A DNA stretch of 64,000 nucleotides from Papilionanthe hookeriana x Papilionanthe teres (lineage: Eukaryota > Streptophyta > Magnoliopsida > Asparagales > Orchidaceae). The notes under the pieces are model-generated. The model made no database searches and was not told where the DNA came from. It was given only the letters and a program-made list of their open reading frames with translations. Positions within the stretch are counted from its first letter, which is position 1, and every line of letters starts with the position of its first letter. The position numbers and the translations under genes are program-made. Below are positions 1 to 11,299 of this stretch, one piece after another. The stretch covers positions 68,814,121 to 68,878,120 of the forward strand of contig CM040421.1 in assembly GCA_022702705.1 (NCBI GenBank), given 5' to 3'.

Positions 1-605
1 TTCGAGCCAAAATGAGTCAAATACGAACGGACAAATCTTTGTTCGTGTTGGGCTCGTTAACTTAACAAATGAGCCGAACTTCTTAACGCAGCCAAACAAA
101 TATTGTCCACGAACAACAGATGGTTTTGACAACTCCACGTCATTCCTCCGTCCCTACCAGCCGCCGGTCTCAATTCCACCGAATTCCAAGAGTCGGGCGG
201 GCCCCACCGAATATTACATCAGGACTCCGCACATAGAGGAACGTGTAGAGTCCAATCAGGTGTCGCCACTTGTATCGTTCGCCACGTCAGCAGCCGGTTT
301 AAAAAAAATGCATCTCTCCTTTAATATGCGTGACCCGGCCCGATTGAGACCCGGCTCCCTTATTCAAGAAAAAAAAAGAAAACGTTCCATTTTAAAAAAT
401 ACGAAACATTTCATATTAAAAAAAAAGAAAACGTTTTGTATTTTGGGTAACGTCAATCCCCTTCAATAAAGCTATTCGTCGTTTCAAAACCATCGGCGGT
501 TTCTTCCAATATTAGGCGCGACGAACCCTACTTCCTTCATCGGCGATAGCCTACTTCCTTCCTTGGCGAAACCCTAGCTTTGTCCGGCACGCAAGAGAGA
601 CGATA
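1..605. other. Upstream flank, no gene recognised
   Basis: I see no convincing coding region here. It is mixed-composition DNA with several A-rich runs (about 300-430), and the one short open frame on the plus strand (260-469) has lysine-rich composition that follows from those runs. The opening 120 bases contain GAGCC/GAACGG-type words common in plant repeat flanks, but no terminal repeat can be assigned. If the Ulp1-like gene starts near 606, this would be its promoter region; I could not identify a TATA box with confidence. Confidence 0.4.
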
Positions 606-2087
606 ATGGCGTCCACTCGCTCGGTTAAATCAATGTATGATGGTACATTTCATTTTATATTGAAATTAGGTTTTCATCTCTCCAAATAATCCCCAAGGCA
701 AATGTTTCCAAACTAGAATAACAAAAGTCACCTTAAATTTTAAAAACTTAGAGATAAACATCACTAAAATGTGTTATTCTTGTGTTATTTATGTATTATT
801 GATGTGTTATTCTTGTGTTATTCTTGTATTATTCCTGCATTATTCTTCTGTTATCTTAACTGATGTTTATTTCATTGTTATTCATGTTTATTATTGTTGG
901 GTTAACTTAATGGATGAGTTTACTTGTAATTTGTGTTATTGGTGTGTTATTCCTGTGTTATTCCCGTGTTATTCATGTGTTATTGATTTGTTATAGTTGC
1001 TGATGGGTTTGTCTTTTGTTTTTTGTGTTAGTGCTGTGTTATTGCTGTGGTATTCCTTTGATATTGATGTTTTATTCTTGTGTTATTGTTTGGTTACCTT
1101 AGTTGATGTGATTTCCTTATGTTGTTGTGTTATGGGCGTATTATTTCTGTATAGTTTAACATCTCATACAATTTTGAATGTTGTTGAATTGTCATTATTG
1201 TGTTATTAAAGGAGTAACACTCAAATAATACAGCAATAACACATCAATAACACATGTATAACAGAGTTTTGATGTACTACTGTTTTGTTATTCTTGTATT
1301 ACTTATGTGGTAGTCTTTCTTCAATTTGAAATTTAGATCATATGGTACTGATTAATGTGCTATTTATATCTATTTTGCAGGAGTAATACACCAGTAATAC
1401 ATGAATAACACAGAAATAACACCACTAACACAATTTTAATGTGTTATTGATTGATGCGTTATTGCTGTATTATTCCTATATTCTTTGGTATTTGTGTTTT
1501 ATTCCCGTGTTTTTGTTGTCTAATATTCTTTATTGATTATAGCTCCACATGGGTACTGATACTGCGCTATTTTTTCTTCAACTTGCAGGATTATTAGTGC
1601 AAGGTCTTTCAACTGTAGATGTTGTCCATCTGCAGTGAGGGGTGTACTGGATGAAGTGAGAGATCTCATCTCAGAGGAGACGTGAACAATCTTAGGGAGT
1701 TGAGGGTGTTCACTTTCTTTGACATGCCACCGTATCCCTAGGACAATGTCTTGACTTTGCATATTCTAAGATGCTGGGATAACAGGAGGAAGGTCTTCAA
1801 AATGGGTGGTAAAGAGTTGAAATTAAATCCTGATCATGTCACTCTGTTGATTGGCATGCCAAACAGAGGACAACCTGTTGCATGGGGGAAAGATCCACTA
1901 TACAGCTCCAGTGCAAGATAAATAAAGGATCAAATGACAATTTTTTTTGGAGAAAGAGCTTCCAGTCATCCATTTGAACAGTTGTATTCGAAATTTATAC
2001 TGACTAACCTATTTTTGCCTACAAGTAATTTCAATGTTCACGCAGACCTTTTTGCTTATTAATGCGGCGACTTTATATACTTAAAAA
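606..2087 (+). pseudogene. 5' part of Ulp1-like protease gene, interrupted
   Basis: This is the 5' end of the decayed gene whose 3' end lies at 61346-63777. A possible first exon begins at ATG 606 (MASTRSVKS) and runs into a GT donor at 635. The next recognisable exon starts at 1589 after a CAG acceptor. Readable blocks follow: LHILRCWDNRRKVFKMGGK, then NPDHVTLLIGMPNRGQP, then LFLPTSNFNVHADLF. Their order and wording resemble the N-terminal domain of plant Ulp1-family and KAONASHI-type proteins, which ends in an LPTS motif before a tryptophan-containing segment. In-frame stops occur at 1739-1741, 1919-1921 and 2060-2062, and a frame change near 1680 breaks it again. Coding stops at the edge of the M1 retroelement. 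Family assignment rests on pattern recognition; exon 1 is a guess. Confidence 0.6.
768..1520. repeat. TGTTATT minisatellite with alternating orientation
   Basis: A degenerate tandem array of roughly 10-12-bp units built on TGTTATTC/TGTGTTATT fills most of this stretch. On the plus strand it reads TGTTATT from 768 to about 1210, flips to AATAACAC at about 1222-1262, flips back at 1285-1320, reads AATAACAC/AATACA again at about 1380-1435, and returns to GTTATT from 1440 to 1520. It sits in what looks like the first intron of the Ulp1-like gene. Hydrophobic short ORFs in it (for example 769-996) are by-products of the repeat. Confidence 0.8.
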
Positions 2088-3693
2088 TGCAGGACTTTAT
2101 GAATTTAGATTTATATATTTATAATGGTTTAATAAAGTCACACTTTCAACGCAAGTATACGTATCGTATCAAGTAATACAGGGCTCTAATGGAGTCCTGG
2201 TTATCGATCCCACAGGGAGGTGAACGTTCTTTAAATCAGATAATATAGCACTAAAATCCAATACCAAATGTAACAATTGCTTAAGTGTACTACAACTAGT
2301 TAATGCAAAATTCAATAATAAAATTACTACAATTACTTCTACGTACTAAAATCTTAACTAACACACGCACTAACTTATGTGATTTATAAGATACTTCTAT
2401 ATAAAAAAGTGTCTTTCTTCCTGCATAATGATCATGATGTGTGGATGATGAAGAATGTTAATTATCTGTATTGTGCCAAATAGGGGCACATTTACTTCTT
2501 TACCCTTAAAAAAGTACCCCCTCTTCTAAGCACGTAAAGAACATTAACATATTTTAAGTTTAGTCACTAAGTCTAAGGCTAGGCTGGGATGATACCGGCT
2601 CTCACTACGGAGCTCCCACTCACCCTTCACCCGAAGGCTAAACATAAGCTTCAGTTACCAATCTTAAGACCAAATTGGGGATCCCATTCTGTCACCATGA
2701 AACCTCTAATTTGAAGTCCATCAAAACTCATTTCCCTATTTATTTGCACTTAACCCCATGAACTACACAATTCATTCACGGACATTATATGATTTCTTCA
2801 TTCTTGTTGTAGAATATTCAATTCTTTTGGAATTAATATTCCTCAACATGTTTTAACAATTCAATTGGCTGGATTGAAAAGTAAATTAAGTTCTAAATGA
2901 AAGAAACATCACAAATTTATAATTCTTTAAGGGCACATCAATTCCACATCATCACATCATCACTACTTCATGCAAGAAGAAAGGCAAGGGAAACTACTCA
3001 CAATTCATGGAGAAGATATAAAAACACATGGATTTTATATATAAAAGAAGAGTCATACAAACCGCAAAAGTAAATACAACTTATCTATTTCTCTTCCCCA
3101 AGCAAATTCTTCAAAGTCCCCTTAATTCCTTTTATCTTCCTTGCAACACTTGATTTCTCCCTTTGAAACAAAGATGAAGAAGCAATCTCTCAATTTACTC
3201 CCTCTTCTCCCCTCCTTAGAGAAAAACCTCTATTAAAATCACAAACCCTAACTCTCTCTTACACTTTCCTCACACTCTCTACAGCAATTCTCTTCTCTTC
3301 CTCCTCTTTATTTTTGTCTTGGACACTTAATATAATGTTAGGAACGAATTCCCCAAGAGTTTCTTCAAGCACCTCTTCAAAAATCCGCCAAAACTTTTGA
3401 ATTCGAAGTGAACCAACATAGGGCGTCGGTGGCGCCCTATCGTGTCAATAAATTTGAATTCTCTGGAATAGGGCGCCGGAGGTGCCCATTCTGGTGTCGG
3501 CGGCGCCAGAACTGTTTTCCTCCAAATTGCTCTATTTTGCTCCAAATTCGTTCCTTTTTGCATCTTTTCGCTCCAATCACCTATAATCATCATACCTGCA
3601 ACAAATCATGAAAAATACATTCCTTTAAAGTGTAATATCACAAAAAATAGGTAAAAACATATAGCTAAAAGAGTAGATATTTTTGGTGCATCA
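2088..3693 (-). repeat. M1 3' LTR
   Basis: The 1,606-bp copy is bounded by TG at 2088 and CA at 3692-3693 and is repeated at 21062-22697. It holds a GC-rich palindrome cluster at about 3420-3511 (GGCGCC-type arms). Near its inner end, at 2150-2217, lies a block that is also conserved in the LTRs of the plus-strand elements (GATCCCACAGGG, CCTGGTTATCGATC, GTATCAAGTAATACAGGG when read on the plus strand). The LTR is preceded in element orientation by the polypurine tract at 3709-3694. Confidence 0.92.
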
Positions 3694-3709
3694 AAATCCC
3701 CCAAACTTA
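3694..3709 (-). promoter_or_regulatory. M1 polypurine tract
   Basis: On the minus strand this reads AAGTTTGGGGGATTT, ending directly at the TG of the 3' LTR. It is the usual plus-strand DNA priming site. The palindrome ACTTGAGGACAAGT lies just upstream (about 3718-3731), as in many plant Athila and Tat elements. Confidence 0.85.
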
Positions 3710-4942
3710 AACTATTACTTGTCCTCAAGTAATCCTTTTACTACATAAAATATAACTCTAGGCAATGTATTTTTCAATTGTAAGAGACTAAAATTTTCTT
3801 CTAAAAGAATATAGTGGTTAGATTTTCAGAAAAAATTTAGCAACTCAGGTCAACATTACAGGTATAAGAATATTCAGTATTTAAGTCTAAGAATTCTAGT
3901 CTTTTATTTATTTCAAGATGAACTATAATTTGTTACATTAAGAGTACTTTAAAAGACTATGTGAAAAAGGAGTTCATGTAAACTTTATTAGAATGTAGGC
4001 TAGTACTTTAAATATAAATTCAGAAATGAAATCAAGCTCTCCCTTTAAAGTGATTCAAGTGAAGCCAATTTTTTATCAGGTATCTCCTCATAAATATTTT
4101 TCTTTTCTTTTCCTTTTTTTTCAGATGATTACTATATCTGGATAGCCTTTAATGATTTTGAATTTCACTCACCTCTTTATAAAGTTCAAACTTAAGTCAC
4201 CTCTTTACTTTATAGTTAAGTACAAGCTTTATTATTTATCATAAAGTTACAATCTCTTCTTAACACACAATACTTTAAATCCCTTAACATTTCAAAAATA
4301 CAGTTTTCTTTACTTTAAATAGTTGACTATAATCAAATTCTTTCATACCAAATATCTTATTTCTATAAAATTAAACTTTATCACTAAAAAAATTTTCATT
4401 CTTTCCTTCCATAATATTCAACTGAAATGAAAAGTTTTAGTTATCTTATAATGAAGTTCAACTGCCAAAAGTTATGCTAATAATTTTTTGAAAATATAAT
4501 ATTTGAGAACAAATAAAAGTTTAGCATTTCTCTACCCTCCCCCAAACTTACATTTTTCAATAAATTTGAAATGGTTGAGAGTAAAAGAAAACTAACCTTT
4601 CTGTGCTGGGATCTTGAAATCTTCATAATCTATCTGGTATTAATCAAAATTTACAGCTAGCAAGCATGAAACAATTAGTAGCAAAGATATAATAATTTAA
4701 ATATTTGCATGGGTAAAGAGAAACTAACATTAAACAACTAAATATCCAACAGAACACTATAACATGAAACAAACTGTCGCACTACATAACATTACAACTA
4801 ACAGTTCAACATGAAAAGTAAATGACATTACATCACACAGTACAACACAGGATTACACATTACATAAAAAGTAAGTATCCACTACATCACATCAATACAT
4901 CACAACAGACTAAAAACAACAGAAATAAAATAAAAAAACTAT
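3710..4942 (-). other. M1 3' non-coding region
   Basis: About 1.2 kb between the ORF-B stop and the polypurine tract with no open frame of note. It contains a second polypurine-tract-like run at 4538-4549 and a pyrimidine-rich (purine-rich in element orientation) run at about 4095-4125. The same order of landmarks is found in the plus-strand elements. Confidence 0.75.
4538..4549 (-). promoter_or_regulatory. Second polypurine-like tract in M1
   Basis: On the minus strand this reads AAGTTTGGGGGAGG, nearly the same as the LTR-adjacent tract, but about 0.85 kb upstream of it. The plus-strand elements have a matching tract at the same distance. Confidence 0.6.
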
Positions 4943-6079
4943 CTACCAGTCTCCATCACCAGGATCAGCAGCAGGGTCATCAGCAGGGTTAGAAGGTCCA
5001 GGCCTGCACGGTGTATAACTAGGACAAGTAGGAAATGCCACATCAGACTCCCCTCTTATAAATCTGACCTGAGCATCATAATAAGCCATATCAAACTCAA
5101 CTCTTCTCTGTAAATAGTCTTCATTCACATCACTCCGGGCTTCAAATACATCCATCCTATGATGCATCCTATCCATACTATCACTCTGCAATCTCAACTG
5201 TTGCATGATATCAGATAGTGTCGGGGGCTCAGAAGTAGATGGAACATCATAGCTCGTAGTAGGAATATCATTACTCCTACTCTCCTCTCTTGCACCCACT
5301 TGAGCTTCATAAGTACGGATAATGGTCTTTGTAATCGGCCTCAAAGGTAGTGCCACTTCCTCAGAACTACTATACTCCACTCCAGACTGAACACAAAGTG
5401 CATGAATCAGGGTAGGATGTCCTAATCCACCAGTGGTTTCTCCTTTGGCAATAGAGTGAATGCTCTTAAAAATAATGGCTCCAATATTAATCTTCTTCAT
5501 ATTCTGGATACAATAATTCAACATAGCTCGTTCCTTAGTAACTTCACTGTGATGATAAGAAGGTAATAGTCTTGCAGAAATGAAATAATGCCACACTTTA
5601 GAAGCAACATTCAAATTAGAAACAGGTAAGTTAATCATCTATCTCTGATTCATCTTCCACTCCCCTCTTCCATCGGACAGATACGTGATTACATTCATCA
5701 AATTCCCCTCACTAGTATCAAAATTTTCAAATTCGCAAACAAAAGGTTCCCAAATTTGATAAAATGCATTGATACGTTGTGGGGTGAACTCAACCAGTTT
5801 TCCTCAGAATAGCACATATTCGGTCTCAGACCAGAGCACGTTAGCATAAAATTCTCGTACTACTCCCAAAACATCATTAGCAAAAAAGTAACAGAAACGC
5901 TCCCAATTCCGCTCAGAAATCAATTGTTCTACAGATCCCCCTGGATTCTCAAACGCTCGATCCTGAATATACTTCTTGTTTTGTAATTGAGAGTTGAAGC
6001 GAAACTGAGCTTTAATATTAACAAATCTTTCATCGTCCCAATCAAAATTTCGCTTCCCCTTACTCAACCTAGGAGCCAT
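4943..6079 (-). pseudogene. M1 ORF-B, env-position protein with two stops
   Basis: A 379-codon frame starting at ATG 6079 (MAPRLSKGKRNFDW) and ending at 4943. Two in-frame stops interrupt it, TGA near 5804 and TAG near 5639; the frame itself is unchanged on both sides. Recognisable blocks are ISERNWERFCYFF, REFYANV, KVWHYFISARLLPSYHHSE, INIGAIIFKSI and GGLGHPTLIHALC. The C-terminal third is rich in Ser, Pro and Asp and looks disordered. It is related to the neighbouring ORF-A and to ORF-B of the plus-strand elements. The family resembles what is annotated in plants as a putative transposon protein domain. Its function is unknown. It occupies the place of the env-like gene of classical Athila elements, but I see no signal peptide or membrane segment. 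Confidence 0.75.
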
Positions 6080-6918
6080 GTGGATTTCTAAATATTGCAA
6101 AAATTTACCAATAAATCTTAAATCCACAATGTATTAACTCCAAACATTAATCTAAACAAGTAAGAACAATTTCTACCATATGAAATCTCACTTTTTCTCA
6201 AAAATCTCTAAAAAAATCATCCAATCAATGTGAGAGTTTCACAAGGTGAAAATCCAAAAATTTTAGTTTAAAGTAATGCTCTTACCAAGAGAAGTGCAGA
6301 TCTGGCTTCAGAAATCCTTGAAATCCTTTCTATTCTGAGATCTAACAAGCCCTAAAGCTTAAAACTGTGAATATGGAGGTAGGAGACGAAAGAAATGGCG
6401 GAAAAAATGGGTCCCAAGCGGTTTTTGTGAATTTTTAAGGGTTCCAGGCCTTTTTCGGTATTTGGGCGCCGGCGGCGCTCTATTCAAAATATTAGCCAGG
6501 CTCTCTGAATTTGGGTGCCAGGCGTCGGCAGCGCCAGTCCAAAATTCTATTGGGTTCAAAAATTTTCGTCTCAAATTCAATCGTTTCAACCTCCACATTC
6601 CTATTTAGCACATCAATAAGCATCTATTTCATCTCATAATACATTAAACAACATCACATCACAAACAACACATCACATCACTTTTATATATAAAATCCAC
6701 GATACAACGATTATGCACATAAGTTCATCAAACTAAAAGTAACATTTCTTAGATCCTTAGTGTTGCAAGTACACTACGATAAACAAACACTAAGTCCTAA
6801 GTACACACAAGAAATCAAAGCAAAGTCTAAGCACACCTACTAAAGTAAAGAAAAACAAACAACATAGTAATCAAAGAAAACACTTAAACATAATAAAGAA
6901 GCATACAAAATCCACTAA
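6080..6918 (-). repeat. M1 spacer with GGCGCC palindromes
   Basis: Non-coding spacer between ORF-A and ORF-B in M1. At 6464-6480 and 6513-6540 it carries imperfect GC-rich inverted repeats of the GGGCGCCGGCGGCGCTC type within otherwise AT-rich DNA. The short frame 6359-6598 is a by-product. An equivalent spacer in the plus-strand elements carries a different palindrome at the same place. Confidence 0.7.
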
Positions 6919-8088
6919 TTACTCCTCATCAGTCTCAGAAGTCTCATCCTCTCTAATGTCTCCCATTGATTGACGATGAACGAATAGATTATAGAATGGA
7001 CGATATGGGAATTCCTCAGATGAATCTTCAGCCACTACAGCATTCTTCTTTAACAGATTAATTAGACCTAACTCAATTCGACCAGTATGATCAAATTGCT
7101 CTTTCATCCTCCAATCAATGTGATCAAATAAATCAGAAATGTTATTAATAACATTCATAACATTTTGTACCTCATTTTCCAACTTCTTTAACTTCTATAA
7201 TATCATCCTCAAACTTTCAGAATAGTAAGGCTGAATAGGTTGTGAACTCTCAGTGGGCTGATCAGCAAGCAAATCCATGTCTCCTTCATCACCAACTGTT
7301 CTGTAGTCATAAAGATCATTGGGATCAATAGGTCTCCAGGGTAGAAGAACTTTCTCCCAACTTTCATATGGCACCTGTGATTGACTACGTAACAGAAATA
7401 TGGTGGACGGGTATTCAAGCCCATATTTAGATCCATGCACAATCAATCCCTGAACAAATTTGATAATGATTGATCCAATATCCACTGGCCTTCCAGTTTG
7501 TATATAGAAATTCAGAGTAGCACTTTCCTTCGTCACCTTACTTATCTTCATAGTAGGAATTAATTTTGCCGAAATAAAGTAATGTCACTGATTTGATACC
7601 GGATTTAAGGATGAAGAAGAGAAACTGACATATCCATTATCCCTTACTTCCCATTCTTCATTCTCATCCGTCAAATAACGATAGATTTCATTCATATCGT
7701 TGCTCGTAGCATTAAAATTTATGTAATGACAAATATGTACACTTTCTATCATGAAGAGATCATTAATCCTTGCAGGAGTTAATGGTACATACCTTCCTCG
7801 CACAAAAACACAAACTTGGTTGATCCCATGCAGATTTGTATAAAATTCCTTCATGACCGGAACAAACACTGCGGCGGTAGTGTAGCATAACACTTCCCAA
7901 CGTCTTTGCTTCACTATCTCTTCAACTCTTGTCGTCGGACTCTCCAAACCTAGATTCACAAAGTCTCTTTCCTTTATAATCCTTCTTTTCATCATCACTT
8001 TATGGAATAGACGCTGCGCCTCGAAACTAATGAACTTCCGTCGGTTGTAGATGCGAGATCTAGGGAGTTCAATGGAGTGGGAATCCAT
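6919..8088 (-). pseudogene. M1 ORF-A, env-position protein with two stops
   Basis: A 390-codon frame starting at ATG 8088 (MDSHSIELPRSRIYNRRKF) and ending at 6919, in one frame throughout but with in-frame stops near 7585 (a TGA where the homologues have a Trp in SKHWHFF) and near 7195. Conserved blocks are KRRIIKERDFVNLG, KEFYTNLHGIN, VRGRYVPLTPARIN, YLTDENEEWEV, DIGSIIIKF, GLEYPSTIFLL and EKVLLPWRPID. The end is a coiled-coil-like helix (NEVQNVMNVINNISDLFDHI) and an acidic tail. It is homologous to ORF-A in P1-P3 and, more distantly, to ORF-B. Function is unknown; the position after pol is that of an env-like gene. Confidence 0.75.
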
Positions 8089-8545
8089 GGGATGCGAATT
8101 GGGAAAGGTAGTTTTCGTTCTTCTGGTGGTTATGAGTTTAAAATGGAGTTTTGGGGTGTTTTAAGGAAGAAGATCCCGCTCAAAACCCCCAAAATCCGCA
8201 TTTTAAAATTTAAAAACCGTCACCCAGAATTTGGGTGCCGGCGGCGCTCAAACTAGAAATTCAGCTGGTATAAAAGAATAGGGCGCCGTCAACGCCCATT
8301 CTGGCGCTGGTGGCGCCAGTGACAAAAATTTTCACCGAACTTCGTTTGGCTCGAAATAATTCATTTTCTCAATATGATCCGATATATATTTAATTTTTAA
8401 CTTATTTGGGGGTAATTAGGATTCTTAAGTATCAAACTAAAAGCACAAACAACCATAAGCAAGCAAATACAACACACAAACAAACATATGGGTTGCCTCC
8501 CATAAAGCGCTTGGTTTAACGTCGTCAGCCCGACAAACCATTCAG
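8089..8545 (-). repeat. M1 pol/ORF-A spacer with palindromes and conserved box
   Basis: Non-coding spacer between the pol stop and ORF-A. GC-rich palindromic units lie at 8231-8252 and 8280-8323 (GGGCGCCGTCAACGCCC and GGCGCTGGTGGCGCC). A 35-bp box at 8489-8523 is nearly identical in the plus-strand elements although surrounding non-coding sequence has diverged. Confidence 0.75.
8489..8523 (-). promoter_or_regulatory. Conserved post-pol box (M1)
   Basis: On the minus strand it begins GACGACGTTAAACCAAGCG and ends TTTATGGGAGGCAACCCA, with a TGGG/CCCA stem around AGGCAA. It starts a few tens of bases after the pol stop. I have seen the same wording after pol in other plant Athila elements. Its role is unknown; a signal for a spliced or alternatively translated downstream ORF is one possibility. 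Confidence 0.6.
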
Positions 8546-9996
8546 TTAATCAAGATGACTTAGCAATAAAACCTCTTTAAAATCAGGGGAAAACCCTTCA
8601 AATTACGGTTTTAAACGATGCCCATTAACCTTGAAAATATTTCCAGTTTTAGGATCCTCGATATCAACAGCTCCGAAAGACTGAACATTCACTACAGTAA
8701 AAGGTCCTATCCATATGGACTTAAGTTTCTCAGGAAATAATTTCAATCCCGTGTTATATAATAAAACTCTTTGTCCAGGTTCAAATCATTTTTTCAATAT
8801 CTTCAAATCATGCCACAATTTCATTTTCTCTTTATAAATTCTATCATTATGATATGATTCATTTCTGATTTCTTCCAACTCACTCAATTGCATAAATCTT
8901 TTCTCTCCCGCATTTTTCAAATTAAAATTCAACTCCTTAATCACCCAATATGCTTTATGCTCCAATTCAACTGGAAAATGACAAGTTTTGCCAAATACTA
9001 ATCTATAAGGAGACATTCCAATAAGGGTCTTAAAAGCTGTCCTATTAGCCCATAATGCGGTATCTAATCTAGCAGATCAATCTAATTTATGAATATCCAC
9101 TGTTTTCTCCAAAACTCTTTTAATTTCTCTATTAGATACTTCCGCTAAACCACTAGTCTGGAGATGATAAGCAGTAGAGATCCTATGAATAATGTTGTAC
9201 TTTTCAATTAATCTCTTAATTTGATTATTTCTGAAATGGGATCCACCATCAGTTATAATTACTCTCGGCATTCCATATATTGTAAATATATTTTTCTTTA
9301 AAAATTTAGAAACACTCCGAGCATCACATCTTGGTAAAGCAACAGCTTCAATCCATTTCGAAACATAATCTACAACGACCAATATATATAAATTTTCAAA
9401 TGAAGGTGTAAATGGTCCCATAAAATCTAATCCCCATACATCAAAGATTCAACTTCCAAATTATAATTCAGAGGCATTTCGTTTCTTCTAGAAATATTAC
9501 CTACTCTTTGATATCGATCACAAAATTTAACATATTTATAAACATCACGAAAAAGAGTTGGCCAATAAAGTCCAGATTGTAAAATCTTATAAGCCGTTTT
9601 ATCAACACCAAAATGACCTCCAAATTCAGAACCATGACATCTCTGAATGATTTGATTAATTTCATCATGTGGTACACATCTTCTAATAATCACATCCTTA
9701 CACTGTTTATATAAATGGGGCTCATCCCAAAAATAAAATTTAGCATCATATTTAAATTTTTGTTGTTGTTGCCTTGTTAAATCCGATGGTATAATGTCAC
9801 TAACTATATAATTCACAATATCAACATACCAAGGCAAATTCTTTTCCATAAGAATATACAATTGTTCATCAGGAAAAGTTTCTGTAACTTCCTTCTCAAA
9901 TTCAGACAATTTATCATTTTCTATTCTTGACAAATGATCAGCAATTTGATTATCAGATGCTTTCTTATCAACTATTTCAAAATCAAATTCTTGCAA
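8546..9996 (-). pseudogene. pol: M1 integrase
   Basis: C-terminal part of the M1 polyprotein, in three open pieces (9996-9427, 9421-9077, 9016-8786) and a degraded tail ending at TAA 8546. The N-terminal zinc-binding H-H-C-C module is readable (RCHGSEFGGHFGVD... KFCDRYQRVG), but the CxxC has become CDRY, so the last cysteine is lost. The catalytic core is visible as FMGPF region, then ITDGGSHF and SNREIKRVLEK, giving the expected D, D and E spacing. The last piece holds the MSPYRLVFGKTCHFPVELE block typical of the gypsy integrase C-terminus. Frame breaks lie near 9424, 9060 and 8785. Confidence 0.88.
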
Positions 9997-10005
9997 AAGA
10001 AGTAT

Positions 10006-11296
10006 CTATCTAATCAATCTAGGTTTAGCATCCTTCTTTTGCATTAGATACTTGATAGCTGAGTGATCAGTATGCACTATACTTTTAGTCCCAATTAAAT
10101 AAGGTCTAAACTTATCAAAAGCAAATAATATAGCTAATAATTCCCTTTCAGTAGTGGTATAATTAATTTGAGCATCATTAAGAGTTCTACTAGCATAGTA
10201 AATAACTTTGAAAGTTTTATCATATCTTTGCCCCAACGCAACTCCAATAGCATAATCACTAGCATCACACATCAATTCAAAGGGTTTCTCCCAATCAGGT
10301 GAAACAATTATAGGAGCAGTGATTAATTTTTCTTTATGTAATTCAAATGCACATAAACATTCTTCATTAAAATCAAACTTCCTATCACTTTCTAGAAGTT
10401 GGCACAAGGGTTTAGTAATTTTAAAAAATCTTTAATATAACGCCTGTAAAATCCAACATGTCCTAAGAAACTCCGCACTTCTCTCATAGTAGTGGGTGGT
10501 GGTAATCTCTCAATTACTCGAATTTTAGCAGGATCAACCTCCATACCAAATTCAAAAATTTAATGCCCAAGCACTATTCCTCCTGCAACCATAAATTGAC
10601 ATTTCTCCCAGTTCAGAACTAAATTTATTTTTTCGCAGAGTTGCAAAACTTTTGCCAAGTTTTCCAAACAAATATCAAATGAAGTTCCAAACACAGAAAA
10701 ATCATCCATGAAAACTTCTATTTCATTATCTATCATGCTACTGAAGATAAACATCATATATCTTTGAAAAGTTGCAGGTGCGTTACACAATCCAAAAGGC
10801 ATTTTTCGAAAAGCAAATGTTTCATAAGGGCTAGTAAACGTTGTCTTTTCTTGATCCTCAGGAGCAATAGGTATTTGATGATAACCAGTATATCCATCCA
10901 AAAAACAATAGTACTTGTGTCCGACAAGTCTATCCAACAAATTTGATCAAGAAAAGGAAGAGGAAAGTGGTCTTTTCGAGTGGCAACATTAAGTTTTTTA
11001 TAATCAATACAAATTCACCATCCATTAACTTGTCTAGTAGGTAAAATTTCATTCTTTTCATCCACTTCCACAGTCACTCAACCTTTCTTCGGTACACAAT
11101 GAATTGGACTTACCCAAGAACTATCCGAAATAGGATAAATAAATCTAGCATCTAGCCATTTTAAAATTTCCTTCTTAACTACTTCTTTCATTATAGGATT
11201 TAATCTCCTTTGTGGATCAATTTTAGGTTTATGTTCTTCATTTAATAAAATTCTATGCATACAAATCGAATGACTGATTCCTTTGATATCTGCCAA
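10006..11296 (-). pseudogene. pol: M1 reverse transcriptase and RNase H
   Basis: RT starts in the block 11296-11078 (HRILLNEEHKPKIDPQRRL, WVSPIHCVPKKG) and continues in 10940-10560 with FLDGYTGYHQIPIAPEDQ, FAFRKMPFGLCNAPATFQR and the catalytic FMDD box at 10712-10701. RNase H is in 10407-10006 with FELMCDASDYAIGVALGQR, YYASRTLNDAQ, TERELLAILFAFDKFRPYL and HTDHSAIKYLMQK. The pieces are separated by short frame breaks or stops near 11075, 10945, 10558 and 10410. The domain order RT-RH-IN is that of Ty3/gypsy elements. Confidence 0.9.
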
Positions 11297-11299
11297 AGT

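Noticed and set aside
1..120. Terminal part of a DNA transposon
   Set aside because: The GAGCC/GAACGG words resemble common plant repeats, but no terminal inverted repeat or target duplication can be seen in the window.
2071..2087. A clean 5-bp target duplication for M1
   Set aside because: Left flank TATACTT and right flank CTTAT do not match over 5 bp next to TG/CA; only ACTT is shared and one base of it belongs to the LTR end.
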